From Bacillota bacterium (GTDB lineage: Bacteria; Bacillota; Bacilli; Alicyclobacillales; SLC66), in NCBI GenBank assembly GCA_021821185.1, contig JAKACU010000045.1, positions 1-16,235 on the forward strand: a DNA stretch of 16,235 nt, given 5' to 3'. How positions within the stretch are numbered: position 1 is the stretch's first letter; every line of letters begins with the position of its first letter. Both the position numbers and the translations under genes were made by a program. Under the pieces are notes generated by a model. It searched no databases. It had not been told where the DNA came from and was given only the letters and a program-made list of their open reading frames with translations. Of this stretch, positions 12,910 to 16,235 are shown in pieces.

Positions 12910-13557
12910 TTAATCAGTGTTTTGTCCCCAGTTCGTCCCCAATATATAATCTCGCCGAACGACTTGAACATCAACGTCGTTCGGCTTCCCGATCGTTTCC
13001 GGCATCTGATTGCTAACCACTATAATTGATGGTTTGACCGGACGTGTGGCGGTTTGAAAATTACGTGTGGCGATGCTAGCATAGTACGCCTCATACACTT
13101 GCCACTTTTTACGCCAATTTTTGCTGGTAAGCTGCGTTAGTTGCATTTCCAAAAAGAATGCACGACCTTGATGTACATAAAACGCATCAGGTGCGAACAA
13201 ACTATCATCACAGCGCTCTCGGTATTCCGGCAGAAAAATCAAAGGTTTTTCAACATCAGATAGAGCGCAATAAAAGTCGATTATGGATTGCCAATGATCA
13301 GGATTGTGTGAAAAAGGGACGGGTGTAAAGGAAAGTTGTAAAATTTCCCGCCCCATTTTAGTCAGACGCCATACTTTGGGTAGGCCGAATTTAACTAGTC
13401 GGCCTTCTACCATCTTGCGTATAGACAACTCAGCAAGGCATTCACTAGCCCTCTTGCTAGGGCTCAGATGATCGGAAAAGTGAAGTCTTGCTATTTGACG
13501 GGTATTAGCCAATTTAACTACACCTAAAGTTGCCAAAACATCATCGCGCCGCGCCAT
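12910..13557 (-). CDS. replication-relaxation family protein (Replic_Relax-like)
   Basis: This 215-residue protein resembles the plasmid replication-relaxation family of Bacillota. An N-terminal winged helix (about 1-85: DDVLATLGVVKLANTRQIAR, then LSPSKRASECLAEL and GLPKVWRLTKMGREIL) is followed by a domain with FAPDAFYVHQGRAFFLEMQL, the family's F-x-PDA...FFLE signature. That signature resembles a nuclease-like fold, and the exact biochemical role is not established. I start at ATG 13555-13557, using GGGGTGA ten bases upstream. The C-terminal codons contain the right arm repeat. It is the last gene of the right-arm operon, shared with the FtsK-like translocase and partition genes. Confidence 0.8.
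   Translation of the reverse strand: MARRDDVLATLGVVKLANTRQIARLHFSDHLSPSKRASECLAELSIRKMVEGRLVKFGLPKVWRLTKMGREILQLSFTPVPFSHNPDHWQSIIDFYCALSDVEKPLIFLPEYRERCDDSLFAPDAFYVHQGRAFFLEMQLTQLTSKNWRKKWQVYEAYYASIATRNFQTATRPVKPSIIVVSNQMPETIGKPNDVDVQVVRRDYILGTNWGQNTD
12924..12942 (+). repeat. arm-type direct repeat, right copy
   Basis: GTCCCCAGTTCGTCCCCAA differs from the left copy at one base and has the same orientation, 292 bases apart. It lies inside the last codons of the replication-relaxation gene, where it encodes LGTNWGQ on the minus strand. Confidence 0.7.
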
Positions 13558-13745
13558 AACGTTACTATCACCCCTGCCCATAGCAGGCCCTCTGCTCTGC
13601 CACGCCATAAAACTGATCTGTGCTTACATCCATCGCCACAGCACGAACCGTCTTTTTCGTTTTGCATTTTGAAAACATCACCATAATCCACGGTAATGTG
13701 CGGCATGCGTTCATTTGTTGAGAATCTCCCAGAATCCACTTGCAT
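13524..13745 (-). CDS. small hypothetical protein with Cys cluster, 73 aa
   Basis: The ATG at 13743-13745 lies seven bases after GGGGG. The N-terminal half is polar (PHITVDYGDVFKMQN). A cluster C-C-G-D-G-C-K-H follows, and the end is hydrophobic (GLLWAGVIVTLWRGAMMFW), possibly membrane-associated. It overlaps the 52-residue membrane gene before it by 35 bases and the replication-relaxation gene after it by 34. I recognise no family. The ribosome binding site is good, but the overlaps leave some doubt over its C-terminus. Confidence 0.5.
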   Translation of the reverse strand: MQVDSGRFSTNERMPHITVDYGDVFKMQNEKDGSCCGDGCKHRSVLWRGRAEGLLWAGVIVTLWRGAMMFWQL

Positions 13746-13869
13746 GTTCAATCCCCCTTATTGCAAAATCAATCCAACCGTCAAAGACAAAGGAAATACC
13801 CGTTAAGATGGCAACAGACACCACATACCATTTGAAATCCCCGCGTATACGATCGAAAAATTCACCCAT
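13711..13869 (-). CDS. small membrane protein, 52 aa
   Basis: The ATG at 13867-13869 follows GGAGG at eight bases. After MGEFFDRIRGDFKW comes one transmembrane helix, YVVSVAILTGISFVF, and then a polar/aromatic tail with DGWIDFAIRG. The inside-positive charge suggests an N-in orientation. Its start overlaps the stop of the 67-residue gene, so it is coupled. Small membrane proteins next to FtsK-like translocases are often parts of transfer or secretion complexes; here that is an inference from position. Confidence 0.65.
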   Translation of the reverse strand: MGEFFDRIRGDFKWYVVSVAILTGISFVFDGWIDFAIRGIEHASGFWEILNK

Positions 13870-14065
13870 TTTTCGCTCCTCCTATTTGATCCACGTATTC
13901 ATCCGTTAAAAAGAGGACATCCTCAAAATCAAATATCATAATATCTCTTTTATCACAGCGGTCCACTTGAATCAGGCGCTCTATCAAACGGTCTAATGCC
14001 ATCTCGCCCAGCACTAAACGCCAACCCTGCGTCCCATTTTCCTTATAACAAACTATCCACACCAT
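13862..14065 (-). CDS. hypothetical protein, 67 aa
   Basis: The ATG at 14063-14065 lies one base beyond the translocase stop (TGA-T-ATG). The product is a compact alpha/beta protein (MVWIVCYKENGTQGWRLVLG, EMALDRLIERLIQVDRC, IMIFDFEDVLFLTDEYVDQI). No motif is recognised. The tight junctions at both ends place it in the same translational chain as the FtsK-like gene and suggest a working partnership with it. Confidence 0.65.
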   Translation of the reverse strand: MVWIVCYKENGTQGWRLVLGEMALDRLIERLIQVDRCDKRDIMIFDFEDVLFLTDEYVDQIGGAKNG

Positions 14066-14066
14066 A

Positions 14067-15335
14067 TCATTCCACCACCCATTCATTGGTCAATTGATCA
14101 GATCGTTCGAACTCCAATTGATCTGTTACTTGTTTCGCGGCCATCACCATGCGAAGCCGAATGGATGCAAGATCAATCTTCGGCGTCTGCACGACCGTGT
14201 TAACATCACGGCGATAAATAGCGCGCCCCTGTATGGGTGGTATTTGTTCAGCTCCACCAACCCCTAGTATGGTGACACTGCTTGATGCGTCGGGAAGACG
14301 AAAGGCCAGACGACCATCAATATTACCTTTGATATCACCTGGTACGACATCCACTTGAGGACGCTGTGTACATAAGATGACATGTACGGCAGCTGCACGG
14401 CCCAAACGGGCAAGGCTACTGACTTCATCCCAAATTTGCTCAACGATGGCTTTTGCCTCTTTGCTTTTGCCTGAGATTTCCGCCATTTCGTCAACGATTA
14501 GAAAATGATGAATCATATCATGCCCATGGACCTGCGCCTCTTGCCAGCTTGTCACTTGCCACTTATCCAGCAACGCCAGCTGCCGGTGCATAACCTCTCG
14601 AACCTTTTGCACAAGTAACAAGGCGTCCGTAAGACGATCAATCGTTGTTCCTTTGCCGTCCGCCAAAGCTGCTAAATAGGGCGATTTACCAAGAAAACGA
14701 AATGACAACCCATATTTCATGTCGATAATGTGTAACTGCATGTCGCTTTGTTTATGCGTCCGAAGCAACGCATAAAGCATCATGGTCAGGTAATTAGTCT
14801 TGCCCCCACCCGTTTCGCCGCCGATCATTACATGAGGTGCCTTGGCAAAGTCGTGAAATACCCACCCATGTTCAGATAAGCCGACAGGAACTTCCCATGT
14901 TCCCCGGATGCGTGCGAGTAATTCCGGTGTAAACGGCACGGCAACCGGTGTTGCAATGTCGTAGACATATAGTGCTAATCTGCCCCGCTCATCCTGGGCG
15001 CGGATCGTTGCACCTAGCCACTCGCTGATTCGGTCTAATTCGCGTTGTACGTCATAGACTGTGCGCCCCTGTGAATAACGCATGACGATCTTATAGCCTT
15101 GCAGCAACCCTTCTCCGTTGCCTGATCTTACTTTTTTGGTGCTAATCGCGCGCCATGGTATGGCCTTTTTGGTTCGATTTTTATTGCAAAGTCCAGCCGA
15201 TAAGAAAGCCTGTTGTACCTGGCGAACGATCGGATGCCTGCCACGCACCGCCTTGCCTGCGGAGGACGCTAAAAGTGACGACCCGCCAACAATAGACGAA
15301 ACGAGAAAAATAGCGCTGTATGCCGTTATGGGCAT
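14067..15335 (-). CDS. FtsK/SpoIIIE (HerA-type) DNA translocase of mobile elements
   Basis: The 422-residue ATPase has one N-terminal membrane segment (about 5-25, AYSAIFLVSSIVGG). A mixed domain to about 160 is followed by the FtsK motor. Walker A is GETGGGKT at 173-180 and Walker B FLIVDEMAE at 278-286. The element-type block CTQRPQVDVVPGDIKGNIDG is at 322-341, followed by RLAFRLPD and SVTILG. Similar single-helix FtsK proteins act as DNA pumps or coupling proteins in conjugative elements such as ICEBs1 (ConQ) and in plasmids. The ATG at 15335 lies one base after the stop of the 42-residue gene. A role in moving plasmid DNA through the membrane is likely; no relaxase is visible here. Confidence 0.9.
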   Translation of the reverse strand: MPITAYSAIFLVSSIVGGSSLLASSAGKAVRGRHPIVRQVQQAFLSAGLCNKNRTKKAIPWRAISTKKVRSGNGEGLLQGYKIVMRYSQGRTVYDVQRELDRISEWLGATIRAQDERGRLALYVYDIATPVAVPFTPELLARIRGTWEVPVGLSEHGWVFHDFAKAPHVMIGGETGGGKTNYLTMMLYALLRTHKQSDMQLHIIDMKYGLSFRFLGKSPYLAALADGKGTTIDRLTDALLLVQKVREVMHRQLALLDKWQVTSWQEAQVHGHDMIHHFLIVDEMAEISGKSKEAKAIVEQIWDEVSSLARLGRAAAVHVILCTQRPQVDVVPGDIKGNIDGRLAFRLPDASSSVTILGVGGAEQIPPIQGRAIYRRDVNTVVQTPKIDLASIRLRMVMAAKQVTDQLEFERSDQLTNEWVVE

Positions 15336-15336
15336 G

Positions 15337-15465
15337 TCAATTCACCACACTGTTCATAAAATGCCCCAACCACTGTGCTGTGGTAACACCGGCTGCAAAG
15401 GTATAGATAACCACTTTCCCGGTAAAGAAAGCGGTGTTGATTGCGGCTTGCACAATGTCCGTCAT
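15337..15465 (-). CDS. small hydrophobic protein, 42 aa
   Basis: The ATG at 15463-15465 has GGGAGG nine bases upstream. The product is almost all one hydrophobic helix (QAAINTAFFTGKVVIYTFAA, then TTAQWLGHF), without a cleavable signal. Its stop lies one base before the FtsK-like start. Together with the 35-residue neighbour it forms a pair of tiny Ala/Val/Gly-rich membrane proteins. Pilin-like, holin-like or channel subunits are all possible; none is shown. Confidence 0.6.
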   Translation of the reverse strand: MTDIVQAAINTAFFTGKVVIYTFAAGVTTAQWLGHFMNSVVN

Positions 15466-15480
15466 TATGAAAATCCTCCC

Positions 15481-15588
15481 TTAGTTGAAGAATCCCGTGC
15501 CGACGACAAATCCCGCGCCAAACACACCGGCTGCAATCTTCGCCACAACAGCGACCAACTTTCCTGCTGCAATCGCTACGTTTATCAA
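15481..15588 (-). CDS. small Ala/Gly/Val-rich membrane protein, 35 aa
   Basis: A TTG at 15586-15588 follows GGGGTGA at five bases. The 35 residues are one glycine/alanine/valine helix with two lysines (VAIAAGKLVAVVAKIAAGVF, then GAGFVVGTGFF). An in-frame GTG at 15595-15597 would lie within the binding site. It starts 12 bases after the ParR-like gene's stop and ends 15 before the 42-residue gene. Composition and packing argue for a real gene; the function is unknown. Confidence 0.55.
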   Translation of the reverse strand: MINVAIAAGKLVAVVAKIAAGVFGAGFVVGTGFFN

Positions 15589-15600
15589 GTAACTCACCCC

Positions 15601-15843
15601 TTAGAAAAATTGTTCGACATCATCAACGACTGGTGATAATTCCATTCCTGCGTTTTCCTGTGAAAGCGCGAAAACTTCATAAATCTCCATAACTGCTAAT
15701 GCATTATCTGACTTCAACTGTCTAAGATGACGTTTTACCAGTTCCGTGAAGTTAGGCAGGTTTTTGCTCCAATAGAACAACGCCATCTCATCGGGATCTG
15801 ACCTGTTGAACCCGACCGTTCGATTGATCCAGTTACTTGGCAA
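15601..15843 (-). CDS. parR: ParR-like partition adaptor (ribbon-helix-helix)
   Basis: The gene directly follows and overlaps (by 11 bases) the actin-like parM gene, the usual position for parR. The N-terminus NRTVGFNRSDPDEMALFYW followed by LPNFTELVKRHLRQL fits a ribbon-helix-helix pattern: a short strand, then two helices, with the 'F..D P.D' turn typical of ParR/AlfB-like proteins. The acidic C-terminal tail (VVDDVEQFF) would contact the filament. I start at TTG 15841-15843, since AAGGTGG lies eight bases upstream; an ATG at 15876 would lengthen it within parM. ParR binds centromere repeats (parC), which were not found in this window and may lie upstream of parM. Confidence 0.65.
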   Translation of the reverse strand: MPSNWINRTVGFNRSDPDEMALFYWSKNLPNFTELVKRHLRQLKSDNALAVMEIYEVFALSQENAGMELSPVVDDVEQFF

Positions 15844-16235
15844 ATCGCATCGCCACCTTGTAATAAGCCGATACATTGATCAAATCCGGCTCATTGGGAA
15901 TGATCGATTGCTTGAAATAGCGTTGCAGAACTAAACCTGTAGCCAATGCGCCACCGCCGAAAATAAACACATCTTCGTTCGAGACCATCCAGCGCTGGCT
16001 TAGATCACCGGCAATCTTTGCGGCCAGCGTGTGGCTATCGGTGTTAACCGTATCACACCCATAATTCAGCGTGCCGCTTTCCCGATCCACGTAACGGCCA
16101 TTGATTACTGTACCGTAATTGATCGTTCGACTACCCAAATCGATGAAGCGTTTGACACAAGGAGCACCGAAGCAAAGAACCAAATAAGCCGTTGGGCCTT
16201 CCACCGCGATGCGAATATCTTCAACGGTAATGCGC
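15833..16235 (-). CDS. parM: ParM/StbA-type actin-like plasmid segregation ATPase, partial (N-terminus beyond window)
   Basis: The last 133 residues are visible; the frame is open through the right edge, so the true start lies outside. Actin-fold motifs are clear: the second phosphate loop FIDLGSRTINYG, a central segment DTVNTDSHTLAAKIAGDL, the adenosine loop VFIFGGGA, and the closing IPNEPDLINVSAYYKVA, equivalent to the 'ANA.G..K' ending of ParM/Alp proteins. Such proteins form filaments that push plasmid copies apart. It heads a nine-gene minus-strand unit and implies that the element is kept as a replicating plasmid at least part of the time. Confidence 0.85.
   Translation of the reverse strand, partial: RITVEDIRIAVEGPTAYLVLCFGAPCVKRFIDLGSRTINYGTVINGRYVDRESGTLNYGCDTVNTDSHTLAAKIAGDLSQRWMVSNEDVFIFGGGALATGLVLQRYFKQSIIPNEPDLINVSAYYKVAMRFAK

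Larger units (their letters stand above)
12632..12942. other. attP: attP-like attachment region (arm repeats plus tRNA-Gly core)
   Basis: The region begins four bases after the integrase stop. It holds an arm-type repeat, a terminator, the tRNA-Gly 3' half that would be the core, a second terminator and a second arm-type repeat in the same orientation. Arm sites on both sides of the core, with element genes beyond each, is what an unrecombined attP looks like. An integrated copy would have one arm at each distant end. The crossover point inside the core is not visible without the host attB. Confidence 0.7.

Noticed and set aside
12707..12913. Plus-strand frame beginning with an MTGFEPATFSLG-like peptide
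   Set aside because: This is the well-known false protein produced by reading a tRNA gene antisense; the bases are the tRNA-Gly half and the terminator region.
15118..15636. Plus-strand frame of 172 codons
   Set aside because: It lies opposite the FtsK-like gene start and the two small membrane genes; it is a shadow, rich in Cys and His from the opposite strand's codons.
1..16235. CRISPR array, rRNA, insertion sequence or complete restriction-modification system
   Set aside because: I saw no regular spacer-repeat array, no rRNA stretch, no transposase and no endonuclease next to the methyltransferase.

Overview
The window looks like part of a mobile element of a low- to mid-G+C Gram-positive bacterium (Bacillota). 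The evidence is the strong purine-rich ribosome binding sites before nearly every gene, the frequent GTG/TTG starts, the DnaD/DnaC-type replication genes and the Xre-type regulators. An Alicyclobacillus-like or Bacillus-like host is only a guess. No chromosomal housekeeping gene is visible. The only trace of a host gene is the 3' half of a tRNA-Gly(CCC) at 12708-12752, used as a recombination site.

Left arm, 1-9590, nearly all minus strand: this is the early, replication and accessory region of a temperate-phage-like element. In transcription order (right to left) it holds an excisionase-like HTH protein, several small proteins, an orphan C5-cytosine DNA methyltransferase (6095-7588), a phage-type protein of unknown role, and a truncated and a full-length DnaD-type replisome organizer. 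These are followed by a DnaC-type helicase loader, an HTH protein and a run of small phage-like genes, ending in a zinc-finger gene cut by the window edge. Six genes of 38-58 codons in this arm overlap or closely follow their neighbours and have good ribosome binding sites. The organizer gene carries a cluster of GGTCGACC palindromes in its interdomain linker, a candidate origin.

Control and integration region, 9600-12942: two divergent regulators (9652-9888 minus, 10060-10440 plus) flank an operator array built on GTCTTAGAAT. Next come a shortened copy of the second regulator's C-terminal domain, a third regulator (10703-10921), a second operator-like palindrome, a small charged protein, and a tyrosine integrase (11405-12628). 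Downstream of the integrase are two direct arm-type repeats (GTCCCCAnTTCGTCCCCAA) bracketing the tRNA-Gly half gene and two terminators. This has the layout of an intact attP. Element genes on both sides suggest the sequence comes from the circular or plasmid form, or from the junction of tandem copies.

Right arm, 12910-16235, all minus strand: one tightly packed transcription unit runs from an actin-like ParM-type ATPase (cut by the edge) through a ParR-like protein, two very small hydrophobic proteins, an FtsK/HerA-type DNA translocase and three small proteins to a replication-relaxation-type protein. It ends at the terminator beside attP. Partition plus integrase plus phage-like replication suggests an element that can live as a segregating plasmid and also integrate in a tRNA gene (a phage-plasmid or integrative plasmid/ICE-like element). 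No capsid, tail, relaxase or type IV secretion ATPase gene is seen in this window, so how it transfers is open.
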